A stretch of DNA of 64,000 nucleotides from Lihuaxuella thermophila (GTDB lineage: Bacteria; Bacillota; Bacilli; Thermoactinomycetales; Thermoactinomycetaceae). This document shows positions 42,206 to 49,395 of this stretch, in pieces. Both the position numbers and the translations under genes were made by a program. The stretch lies in assembly GCF_900110165.1 (NCBI RefSeq), contig NZ_FOCQ01000001.1, forward strand, positions 186,001 to 250,000, given 5' to 3'. How positions within the stretch are numbered: the first letter of the stretch is position 1; each line of letters opens with the position of its first letter. The notes beneath the pieces are model-generated. The model ran no database searches. It was not told the DNA's origin and worked only from the letters and a program-made list of their open reading frames with translations.

Positions 42206-43063
42206 TTGGAGAGGCAAATGGAAGATACGATGGAAGGAAAATGGATTCCGGCCACATCTGTAAGAAGCGGAGTCGGCCAGGAAGTGGTTCCGGACATGTA
42301 CTGTTTGACTATTCAAATAGTCAACGTATGTTTCGTTGGAAACCCTGAACAGCCGAATGAATGGGTACTTGTCGATACCGGGATGCCGGAGTCAGCGGAT
42401 GACATTATTTCTGCAGCATCCAGACGGTTTGGTCCAAACAGCAGGCCAAAAGCTATCGTTCTTACCCACGGACACTTTGATCATGTGGGAGCAGTTGTTG
42501 ATTTAGTGAAGGAATGGGATGTTCCTGTCTACGCACATGAAAGGGAAATGCCTTATCTAACAGGTAAGGCCAGCTATCCCCAGCCCGATCCAACCGTTGA
42601 GGGGGGATTCGTCGCTAAACTGTCTCCGTTATTTCCGATTGAACCTGTTGATCTTGGCAATCATGTAAAAGAGCTCCCTGCTGACGGTAGTGTACCCGGA
42701 ATGTCCGGCTGGAGATGGATCCACACTCCCGGACATACACCCGGACATATTTCCTTATTCCGGGAGTCAGACCGTTCGCTGATCGTTGGGGATGCTTTCG
42801 TTACGGTCAGACAAGATTCCCTTTACAAAGTGGTCATGCAGGAACAGGAAATCAGTGGTCCGCCGAGATATTTGACGACGGATTGGCAGGCTGCCCGGGA
42901 ATCGGTACAACGTCTGGAAGCATTAAATCCCGCTCTAGCCGTTACCGGACATGGGATGCCTATCTTCGGGGAAACATTGCAACGTGGCCTGAAAAAGCTT
43001 GCCAACGAGTTTAACCGCATCGCGATTCCCGATTACGGTCGCTATGTTGACGGCAGCCACTGA
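42206..43063 (+). CDS. MBL-fold metallo-hydrolase
   Basis: The 285-residue enzyme has the metal-binding motif LTHGHFDHVGA, a second His in IHTPGHTPGHISLF, Asp in LIVGDAF and a final His in VTGHGMPIFG. It resembles glyoxalase II/beta-lactamase-like hydrolases of unknown substrate. TTG 42206 follows AAAGGAGGTGG; the frame is open to 42026 but without a better start. It is the last + strand gene of the element before a 17-bp perfect terminator. Confidence 0.88.
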   Translation: MERQMEDTMEGKWIPATSVRSGVGQEVVPDMYCLTIQIVNVCFVGNPEQPNEWVLVDTGMPESADDIISAASRRFGPNSRPKAIVLTHGHFDHVGAVVDLVKEWDVPVYAHEREMPYLTGKASYPQPDPTVEGGFVAKLSPLFPIEPVDLGNHVKELPADGSVPGMSGWRWIHTPGHTPGHISLFRESDRSLIVGDAFVTVRQDSLYKVVMQEQEISGPPRYLTTDWQAARESVQRLEALNPALAVTGHGMPIFGETLQRGLKKLANEFNRIAIPDYGRYVDGSH

Positions 43064-43100
43064 GAGAATATAGAGACGGCCGGGACTCCCAATGGGAATA

Positions 43101-43145
43101 AACGAAAACACCGTTCCCAGATCGGAACGGTGTTTTCGTTCTGTT
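43101..43145. terminator. Bidirectional terminator
   Basis: A perfect 17-bp inverted repeat (43101-43117 with 43124-43140) with a T-rich flank separates the MBL gene and the convergent Gln-rich gene. Confidence 0.85.
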
Positions 43146-43482
43146 ATTGATATTGTCCGGGGTTGAAGGGAGATGGGGCTGGGGATATGGTAGGCGCAAA
43201 TGGCTGGTTTGCAAATGGCTGGTTCGCTAATTGTTGTTCAGCTTGGTTACACATGGCAATGACTTCTTGGCATCGTTGAATGGCCAGGTCATGTCCATGC
43301 AAACTTTGCTGAATCGCTTGCACTGCCTGTTTTTCCCGTTGAATCATTTGTTCGAGCATCGTTATATTTTGCTGCTCTTTATTTAACATTTGCCTGTACA
43401 AATTGTTTGCTTGTTGCGTTTGTTGAATCAATTGTTGGGTTACCTGGCGGCACTGGTTCAAAGCCTGTTGTACTGAAAACAT
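43144..43482 (-). CDS. Gln-rich coiled-coil protein, possibly spore-related
   Basis: The 112-residue protein is Gln/Asn-rich and helical (MFSVQQALNQCRQVTQQLIQ, then ANNLYRQMLNKEQQNITMLEQMI) with a Pro/Phe-rich tail containing the repeat ANQPF ANQPF. The style is that of spore coat-associated proteins, but no family is recognised. ATG 43482 follows AAAGGAGG. It lies within the element beside the cotJC 5' segment. Confidence 0.55.
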   Translation of the reverse strand: MFSVQQALNQCRQVTQQLIQQTQQANNLYRQMLNKEQQNITMLEQMIQREKQAVQAIQQSLHGHDLAIQRCQEVIAMCNQAEQQLANQPFANQPFAPTISPAPSPFNPGQYQ

Positions 43483-43693
43483 TAACAAGTTCCTCCTTTG
43501 TATTGGGCATCGTCTATAGTCTTCTCCTTCCTCATCCATTCAAACTGTATTTAAATGGAAAGAAAATAAGCAACAGAAGGCTGCGTGTTGAGAAGAAGAA
43601 AAATTAAATCGAGGTCAAAATATAGAGGTCTATATTGATTTTGGAGATATTTCGAGTTATCTTGGTTAACTTCCGGTTCAAATAAACGCATTT

Positions 43694-43723
43694 TAGGTAT
43701 CCATCATGCATACGTTTATTTAT
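43694..43723 (-). other. Element end next to cotJC 5' segment (recombination site)
   Basis: The core (ATAAAT on the minus strand, 43718-43723) directly follows ATGGTTT of cotJC. Inward lies the arm whose 18-bp part (43694-43711) is the exact inverted repeat of 28082-28099. The stop codon that truncates cotJC (43716-43718) comes from the element. Confidence 0.85.
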
Positions 43724-43949
43724 AAACCATGGTTGCAATCATCTCTAAATGAGCCAATTCTTCCGTACCAATATCGGTGAGCAGGCCTTTGACCTTATCC
43801 GGTAAGGTATAGCGCTGGTTCAAATAGCGCAGCGCGGCCGCCAATTCGCCATCTGCGCCGCCGTATTGCTCGATGAGGTATTTTGCCAGCTGAGGATTGC
43901 ACTGGCTGACACGTACGGGATATTGCAGTTTCTTTTCGTAAATCCACAC
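43716..43949 (-). CDS. cotJC: 5' segment of split cotJC (CotJC residues 1-77)
   Basis: This frame encodes the first 77 residues of CotJC, MWIYEKKLQYPVRVSQCNPQ.., ..YGGADGELAAALRYLNQRY and ..GTEELAHLEMIATMVYK, then stops at once because the element begins. Glu and His metal ligands of the manganese-catalase fold (EELAHLEM) are in this part, others are in the 3' segment. The GTG start at 43949 has GGGAGGG upstream. It lies 18 bases after cotJB. Before excision only a 77-residue fragment could be made. Confidence 0.94.
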   Translation of the reverse strand: MWIYEKKLQYPVRVSQCNPQLAKYLIEQYGGADGELAAALRYLNQRYTLPDKVKGLLTDIGTEELAHLEMIATMVYK

Positions 43950-43967
43950 GTCCGTTTTCCCTCCCCA

Positions 43968-44222
43968 CTACATTTCCCACGGCCAGGGACCTTCATCCCA
44001 ACCGGAGGGATACCGATTCAAACTGTGCCCGAAATTGGTGAGCGGACCGTACTGTTGTTCATATGAGCTCACAAGTCCGGCTCGTTGCCGGGCAAGCCAG
44101 TTATACTGCTCAAGGGCCTGCAGATCATCGGGATGGGTATCGAGATATAAGTTAAGTTCCACCAGCACAAAATCAATTTCCTGTATGCGCCTTAAGTGAC
44201 GGAATTGTTCAACCCGGTCCAT
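43968..44222 (-). CDS. cotJB: Spore coat peptide assembly protein CotJB
   Basis: The 84-residue protein is a clear CotJB: LRRIQEIDFVLVELNLYLDTHPDDLQALEQYNWLARQRAGL and YGPLTNFGHSLNRYPSGWDEGPWPWE. CotJB is part of the spore coat and depends on CotJA and CotJC. Its start overlaps the cotJA stop (TGATG). It is under the same promoter as cotJA. Confidence 0.93.
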   Translation of the reverse strand: MDRVEQFRHLRRIQEIDFVLVELNLYLDTHPDDLQALEQYNWLARQRAGLVSSYEQQYGPLTNFGHSLNRYPSGWDEGPWPWEM

Positions 44223-44473
44223 CAGTCTTCACCTTCGCGTTCGGATGTTTTGGTATAGGGACTGTAGAGAATCGGCCACAAGGTGCCCTTAAGAAGAGCT
44301 TCACCCGGTGGGAATTGCGGGAGATTGGGCGGCTGGAACCCCAGATATTGATTGGGAGGTACGATATAAGTTTTGGTTCTTTGTGGCGGACAGGGATCGT
44401 AAGGGCTCACAAAGGGAAACCACACCCTGGTTTGATGGATAAAGGGATTGGGCGTTTTTCGGTGATTTTTCAT
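44222..44473 (-). CDS. cotJA: Spore coat associated protein CotJA
   Basis: The 83-residue Pro/Tyr-rich protein has the CotJA core YIVPPNQYLGFQPPNLPQFPPGEALLKGTLWPILYSPY. ATG 44473 follows AAAGGGATG. In B. subtilis the cotJ operon is transcribed by sigma-E in the mother cell; CotJA and CotJC depend on each other for coat assembly. Confidence 0.93.
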   Translation of the reverse strand: MKNHRKTPNPFIHQTRVWFPFVSPYDPCPPQRTKTYIVPPNQYLGFQPPNLPQFPPGEALLKGTLWPILYSPYTKTSEREGED

Positions 44474-44515
44474 CGATTCATCCCTTTCTGTTTGGAATGT
44501 CTTTGACAAGCTGAT

Positions 44516-44545
44516 GTTTTTATGCCGTTTCTAGATAACTATATG
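44516..44545 (-). promoter_or_regulatory. Possible sigma-E promoter of cotJABC
   Basis: On the minus strand CATATAG (44539-44545) and CATAAAAAC (44516-44524) are 14 bp apart, matching sigma-E spacing and most of its consensus. The layout mirrors the promoter proposed for the recombinase gene. Confidence 0.5.
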
Positions 44546-44737
44546 TGTCGAACTTCTGCTGTATTCCATTTTTAAAAACGGCAGAAGCTCCAAACGGATT
44601 GCAGATCAAATCAGATGTGCTGACCAAGACCGGGGGATTGAGAGTAGAGCACCGTTCGATGTGTCGCCGGAGCTGACGCCAAGTCCTCGATTTCTGACCA
44701 GCTAGTACGCAAATCCTCTATAACCAAATTTTCCTAC

Positions 44738-44766
44738 GCATGTTAAACACAAAAAAACACAATATA
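44738..44766 (+). promoter_or_regulatory. Possible sigma-G promoter of the alpha/beta SASP gene
   Basis: GCATG (44738-44742) and CAATATA (44760-44766) lie 17 bp apart, near the sigma-G consensus, ahead of a gene class known to be sigma-G dependent. Confidence 0.45.
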
Positions 44767-44792
44767 AGATTACAAACAGCAAGGAGGTGAAT

Positions 44793-45023
44793 ATGATGCC
44801 GGTGAATCAACAACAACGCAGCCGTAACAGAAACCAACTGTTGGTTGAGGGTGCTGCTCAAGCCATTGATCAGTTGAAATTTGAAATCGCTCAAGAGTTC
44901 GGCGTGCAACTTGGTCCTGACACCACTTCCCGTGCAAACGGTTCTGTCGGGGGAGAAATCACCAAACGCCTGGTTGCTACCGCTCAATCTCAACTTGCTG
45001 GCGGCGCTTTCCCGCAACAATAA
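44793..45023 (+). CDS. Alpha/beta-type small acid-soluble spore protein
   Basis: The 76-residue DNA-binding spore protein has the family blocks [53 protein letters not shown], including the germination-protease site region KFEIAQEFG. It coats spore DNA in the A form and protects it from UV. ATG 44793 follows AAGGAGGTGAAT. A hairpin around 45046-45072 follows. Confidence 0.96.
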   Translation: MMPVNQQQRSRNRNQLLVEGAAQAIDQLKFEIAQEFGVQLGPDTTSRANGSVGGEITKRLVATAQSQLAGGAFPQQ

Positions 45024-45144
45024 TCAACTGAATAAAATGGTAACACTTAGCAGTGGCTTTCGGGCCACTGCTCTTCATTTTTAAAAGGAACTTTCCATAG
45101 TTATAAAGAATAAATACATAAAAAAGGAGTTAGGAGGGACTTGA

Positions 45145-46707
45145 ATGACAAAATATTATAATATTGCGCAAGATATCGACCGTCATGCTTCCACAGGGCG
45201 GGTGGCCATCCGTTGGAGAAATGACAAGGGGAAACAGAGAACCCTTACATATTTGGAATTAAAGGAACAATCGGACGATATGGCAAGAGGGCTGATTGAA
45301 CAGGGCTTAAATCCCGGAGACCGAGTCATGATTTTGTTGCCCCGGGTTCCTGAAGCCTATATCTCCTATTTGGCCTGCTTAAAGGCAGGATTGGTGTTGC
45401 TCCCGGGGTCCGAAATGCTCAGACCCAGTGATATCGCTTACCGGATCAATCATGCCCAGGCCAAAGCGGTCATTGCCGATGAGAGTCTGGTTAATCAAGT
45501 GACAGAAGCGACAAGGGAGAGCAGCAGTGTCATTTATCGCATCGTGCGCGGCCGGGCAGAAGGGTGGATTTCTTTGGAAGATGTCAAGGGGTCGCCAACG
45601 ATCCCGTTGCCGCAGACACGTGAAGACGACATCGCCTTTATCTCCTATACGTCGGGAACCACGGGCGGGCCAAAAGGCGTGATTCATCATCACAGTTGGG
45701 CCATCGCCCATCAACAGACGACCACCCGGGCATGGCTGGACATTCGTGAAGGAGACACGGTATGGGCGACGGCAGGTCCCGGTTGGGCCAAATGGATTTG
45801 GAGCCCGTTTGTTTCGACATTGGGAGCGGGAGCGACTGCATTCGTCTATCATGGGGCCTTTCATCCGGAGACCTATTTGACACTCCTTCAGGACGAAAAA
45901 ATAAACGTTCTCTGCTGCACTCCCACCGAATACCGGATGATGGCAAAAACGGAAAACCTGGAGCGTTTTGATCTGTCTCACCTGCGGAGTGCAGTCAGCG
46001 CCGGGGAACCCCTCAACAGGGAAGTGATCGATACCTTCAGAAAGCATTTCAATGTTCTGGTGAGAGATGGTTATGGACAAACGGAGAATACTTTGCTGAT
46101 CGCCACCCTGAAGGAGATGGAACCGAAGTTCGGTTCGATGGGCAAACCGACTCCCGGCAACCGGGTCTCGATTGTGGATGACAACGGGCAAGAAGTGCCG
46201 GTGGGAGAAGTGGGGCACATTGCCGTTCATCGTTCTTCGCCGGCTTTGTTTAAAGGTTATTTTAACGATCCCGAACGGACAGAAGCTGCTTTCAGAGGGG
46301 AATGGTATCTCACCGGTGACCGGGCACATAAGGATGAGGACGGCTATTTCTGGTTTGAAGGGCGCGCGGATGATATTATCATCAGTTCCGGATATACCAT
46401 CGGGCCGTTCGAAGTGGAAGATGCCCTCGTCAAACATCCGCAGGTAAAAGAATGCGCGGTGGTGGCCAGTCCGGATCCCGTGCGCGGATCGATCGTGAAA
46501 GCATTCGTTGTTCTCAAAGAAACGGCCGCTCCTTCACAGGAATTGATGAAAGAATTGCAGGAACATGTGAAAGCGGTTACGGCTCCTTATAAATACCCAC
46601 GGGAAATCGAATTTGTCGATTCCCTGCCGAAAACGACCAGCGGTAAAATTCGCCGGGTTGAACTGAGGGAACTGGAAAAAAGGCGGAAAATGAAGTCCTC
46701 ATCTTGA
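45145..46707 (+). CDS. Acyl-CoA synthetase (AMP-forming, MACS-like)
   Basis: The 520-residue ANL-family enzyme has the ATP-binding loop ISYTSGTTGGPKGVIHHH, A5 GYGQTENTL, A7 WYLTGDRAHKDEDGYFWFEGRADDII and A10 PKTTSGKIRR with the catalytic Lys. The pattern and length fit medium-chain acyl-CoA or acetyl-CoA-like synthetases (B. subtilis YtcI/AcsA relatives). AGGAGGG precedes the ATG. It activates a carboxylic acid to its CoA thioester; the chain length preferred is uncertain. Confidence 0.88.
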   Translation: MTKYYNIAQDIDRHASTGRVAIRWRNDKGKQRTLTYLELKEQSDDMARGLIEQGLNPGDRVMILLPRVPEAYISYLACLKAGLVLLPGSEMLRPSDIAYRINHAQAKAVIADESLVNQVTEATRESSSVIYRIVRGRAEGWISLEDVKGSPTIPLPQTREDDIAFISYTSGTTGGPKGVIHHHSWAIAHQQTTTRAWLDIREGDTVWATAGPGWAKWIWSPFVSTLGAGATAFVYHGAFHPETYLTLLQDEKINVLCCTPTEYRMMAKTENLERFDLSHLRSAVSAGEPLNREVIDTFRKHFNVLVRDGYGQTENTLLIATLKEMEPKFGSMGKPTPGNRVSIVDDNGQEVPVGEVGHIAVHRSSPALFKGYFNDPERTEAAFRGEWYLTGDRAHKDEDGYFWFEGRADDIIISSGYTIGPFEVEDALVKHPQVKECAVVASPDPVRGSIVKAFVVLKETAAPSQELMKELQEHVKAVTAPYKYPREIEFVDSLPKTTSGKIRRVELRELEKRRKMKSSS

Positions 46708-46766
46708 ATGGTCAAAGCTCCTTCGATATAATTGATGCGACTTTGCATCTAAAAGGAGCAAATATC

Positions 46767-47306
46767 ATGAAGGTATTTTCTCACGGTTGTGTGGTAAACT
46801 TTCAAGAGTCCACGAGGGAAATGTTTTCTTCTGACCTCGATCGCCTGATAAATAACTTGATCCGCCAAACGGATCAGATGCTTTTTGGTACGGTCGATTT
46901 GGACAAACAAGAAGTGCGCCTGTTTGGTCATGTCCAAGCGATTCGGCTTGACGAAGAGAGTGACCGGTGCGAGATGTCGTTCACCCTTCTTGAGGAGACC
47001 GGTGCGGAAACCGTCGTTCACTCCATAGAGGACTTGCTGATCAGCCATGAAGCTTTGTTTGATATCTTGGACGATGTAAAAGGACAGGTTTCCTATCGGG
47101 TCGTTTATCTCACGTTTGCCGATGGGGAAGGTGGCGGTGAGATCACCTACTTTTTCGCGGACGCGAATGCGGTTACCCATCCGCTGGCGTGTGTGGCTGA
47201 ATTTTGGCAACAGGTTTCGGAAGTGGGAAGGGATGTGGATTTTAATCTCTCCGGATGCACCGCTCATGATCTAAACCGCACGTGGAAGAAATGTGATTGT
47301 GAATAA
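46767..47306 (+). CDS. Conserved hypothetical protein
   Basis: The 179-residue acidic protein shows no motif I know. The N-terminus (MKVFSHGCVVNFQESTREMF) and a C-terminal Cys pair (WKKCDCE, plus SGCTAHD) stand out. AAAAGGAG precedes the ATG at 46767. It lies 60 bases after the acyl-CoA synthetase gene and ends before a strong terminator. Confidence 0.55.
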   Translation: MKVFSHGCVVNFQESTREMFSSDLDRLINNLIRQTDQMLFGTVDLDKQEVRLFGHVQAIRLDEESDRCEMSFTLLEETGAETVVHSIEDLLISHEALFDILDDVKGQVSYRVVYLTFADGEGGGEITYFFADANAVTHPLACVAEFWQQVSEVGRDVDFNLSGCTAHDLNRTWKKCDCE

Positions 47307-47312
47307 GACCTC

Positions 47313-47350
47313 AAAAAAAGGCAGAAGCCCTTCGGCTTCTGCCTTTTTTA
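47313..47350. terminator. Terminator
   Basis: A 16-bp perfect stem (AAAAAGGCAGAAGCC with GGCTTCTGCCTTTTT) with A and T flanks. Confidence 0.85.
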
Positions 47351-47439
47351 TTGTCAACTGGGCATTTAACGTGTGCACTGTCCCAAATAAATCATACAAG
47401 TAAATGTAAGCAAGCACGGCTCAAAAGGAGGGATGACCC

Positions 47440-47775
47440 GTGAGACCTTCCAAGAAGGATTTCGCCGATTTAATCAATCAAATCACCGGTGAGCCCACCA
47501 TGACGGAACAAAAACTGGACCGGATTTTACATGGCGCCAAAAAATCCTATCAAACAAATGGAATGGACGGATTTTTTGAATACATGCGTAAGATTGTGCA
47601 AGCTCCGGTTTCGAATGAGTGGATGAAAAAAACAATCAGCCAGATGCAAACCCCGGAGGGTGTGGATCAACTGATCAAAGAGATCAATCTTCCTGTTGAA
47701 CTTCATGTTGAACAAGGTTTGCGAAGAAAGGGAGTTTCTGATACACCGGCTCAAGCAAAAAAAAGAAAAAAATGA
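47440..47775 (+). CDS. Small hypothetical protein, possibly spore-related
   Basis: The 111-residue helical basic protein (FADLINQITGEPTMTEQKLDRIL.., YMRKIVQAPVSNEWMKKTISQMQ) has no recognised domain. GTG 47440 follows AAAAGGAGGG. It converges with the next gene on the minus strand, seven bases apart, which is of similar style. Confidence 0.55.
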   Translation: MRPSKKDFADLINQITGEPTMTEQKLDRILHGAKKSYQTNGMDGFFEYMRKIVQAPVSNEWMKKTISQMQTPEGVDQLIKEINLPVELHVEQGLRRKGVSDTPAQAKKRKK

Positions 47776-47782
47776 GGCTCGC

Positions 47783-48181
47783 TTACCACCTTTTTTTCTT
47801 TTTTTTCATCACCTCCTTAACAATTTCACTCATGGCTGGAGAATTGAGCAGATCATAAAAGCTGTCACCAGTAAGATTGGGTGTTGATTGATTGTTTGTT
47901 TTGCCGGAATTGCTTTTCGCTGGCGAGGTTTTTTTCAATTGGGATTGATTCAGTTTTGCAAGTGCCGAAATGAGCTCTTTTAATTTTTCCTTATCTTTGA
48001 CGGCGAAGGAGAGGGAATGGATGGCTTGCATCAGTTCATCTACTTGGCCGAACCGGGAGGAAAATTGATTGACAAGACCTCGCAACTGTTCCCATTCAGA
48101 AAGAAATGATTTCGACTGGTGGGCCTCAAGTGACGGATGCGGGTGTGAAGATGGCTTTGAAACGCTTCTCTCTCTTGTCAT
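47783..48181 (-). CDS. Small hypothetical protein with Lys-rich C-terminus
   Basis: The 132-residue protein is helical (WEQLRGLVNQFSSRFGQVDELMQAIHSLSF, KLKELISALAKLNQSQLKK) with a Ser/Asn-rich linker and a KKKKKRW tail. GGGAGGTG precedes the ATG. It resembles low-complexity spore proteins of spore-formers, function unknown. Confidence 0.5.
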   Translation of the reverse strand: MTRERSVSKPSSHPHPSLEAHQSKSFLSEWEQLRGLVNQFSSRFGQVDELMQAIHSLSFAVKDKEKLKELISALAKLNQSQLKKTSPAKSNSGKTNNQSTPNLTGDSFYDLLNSPAMSEIVKEVMKKKKKRW

Positions 48182-48267
48182 GCTGAATGCACCTCCCTTG
48201 ATAGGCGTCCATTTTAAAAAATATATTCAACTCTGCGTCAATGAGTGATGATGGGAGTGAGGATGAG

Positions 48268-49395
48268 ATGCTGTCAGATTGGTTACTCCCTTCGGATAAC
48301 AGTTGGAGGCGAAAAAAAAAGAGACAGCGCCGCATTTTTTATTTGCGTGAAGGCATCCAATTAAACCGATACCTACAGGTCATGAGGCGTTGCGGAGTTC
48401 GTCCGATTCGATATCTCCCACATCTGGGGATGATCATCGCGGAGTATGAGAAGGATTTTGTTTCGCAAAGCCTGGAGAGCCATCCCGATATAGAATATAC
48501 GGAACCGGATATTCGGGTTACGATTACGGAACCTTATGCGGGGACGATTATTCCGATGAAACAATTGTCCCTGCCCTGGGGAGTGGAAATGGTGGAGGCG
48601 GCTAAAGCGTGGCCATATACCCGTGGCCGCGCAGTGCGAGTCGCCGTGATTGATACCGGCATTTCCGATAATCATCCCGCCATCCGCGGCAACTATCGCG
48701 GCGGAGTGAACATATTATCCCCCTATTTTTCGCCTCAGGATTATAACGGTCATGGAACCCATGTGGCCGGGATTATTGCAGGCAGAGCATCAGAACTGGG
48801 GATTATGGGAGTTGCACCCAGAGCCTATATCTACGCGGTGAAAGCATTTAACAGAAAAGGGAGCGCCAATCTTTCCGATCTGCTAAGTGCCATCAACTGG
48901 TGTATTGACAAGAAAATGCATGTGATCAATATGAGCTTCGGCATGGAAAAAATGAGTGAATCCATGCGCCAGGCCATCCAGATCGCCCATCGCAAGGGCA
49001 TTATTATGGTGGCGGCCACGGGTAACCAGGGATTATCCTCGCAATATGATTACCCTGCCCGCTATCCCGAAACCATTGCGGTGACATCGATATCCAAAAA
49101 CGGCCAACTGTCCCCGTTCAGCAATGTCGGAAAAGGAGTGGATATTGCCGCTCCGGGTGAGAAAATACCTTCGGCCTGGCTGAACAGCTCGACCAGGGAA
49201 ATGAGCGGAACATCGATGGCGGTTCCCCATGTAACAGGGACGATTGCGCTCCTTCTTCATCTCGATAAAAGCTTAAATCCGGAGCAGATTCGATATATAT
49301 TGACGCAATCTTCGACCAAAATACGCAACCTGGATGGAATCGGGTTGTTAAATGCTTATCAAGCCGTTCGTTTTTATCAAAAATTAAGACGATAA
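48268..49395 (+). CDS. S8 family subtilisin-like serine peptidase
   Basis: The 375-residue subtilase has catalytic Asp in VAVIDTGISDNHP, His in NGHGTHVAGIIAG and Ser in SGTSMAVPHVTG, with the oxyanion Asn in VAATGNQG. The N-terminal ~75 residues (YLQVMRRCGVRPIRYLPHLGMIIAEYEKDFVSQSLESHPDIEYTEPD) look like an I9 inhibitor/propeptide. No signal peptide is visible. ATG 48241 is also in frame but lacks a ribosome binding site. It converges with, and overlaps by 12 bases, the next subtilase. Confidence 0.92.
   Translation: MLSDWLLPSDNSWRRKKKRQRRIFYLREGIQLNRYLQVMRRCGVRPIRYLPHLGMIIAEYEKDFVSQSLESHPDIEYTEPDIRVTITEPYAGTIIPMKQLSLPWGVEMVEAAKAWPYTRGRAVRVAVIDTGISDNHPAIRGNYRGGVNILSPYFSPQDYNGHGTHVAGIIAGRASELGIMGVAPRAYIYAVKAFNRKGSANLSDLLSAINWCIDKKMHVINMSFGMEKMSESMRQAIQIAHRKGIIMVAATGNQGLSSQYDYPARYPETIAVTSISKNGQLSPFSNVGKGVDIAAPGEKIPSAWLNSSTREMSGTSMAVPHVTGTIALLLHLDKSLNPEQIRYILTQSSTKIRNLDGIGLLNAYQAVRFYQKLRR

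Larger units (their letters stand above)
28072..43721. mobile_element. 15,648-bp intervening element splitting cotJC (skin-like, serine recombinase)
   Basis: The DNA between the two cotJC segments is bounded by identical ATAAAT cores in direct orientation and by inverted 26-bp arms (24 of 26 matched) on the element side. A large serine recombinase lies 21 bases inside one end. Excision between the central AA dinucleotides (28072-28073 and 43720-43721) joins codon 77 to codon 78 without base change. The element carries about a dozen cargo genes and no recognised phage structural or replication genes, so it is a degenerate or domesticated element. By analogy with sigK-skin and spsM-SP-beta it probably excises only in the mother cell. 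Confidence 0.9.
44474..44792. other. Divergent promoter region between cotJA and the SASP gene
   Basis: About 320 bp holding the cotJ promoter on one side and the sigma-G-like promoter of the SASP gene on the other. Between 44560 and 44720 nothing else is supported; a T-rich/A-rich pair around 44571-44590 may form a weak hairpin. Confidence 0.5.

Noticed and set aside
45379..46437. 352-codon minus-strand frame in the acyl-CoA synthetase gene
   Set aside because: Antisense shadow without a ribosome binding site or recognisable domain.
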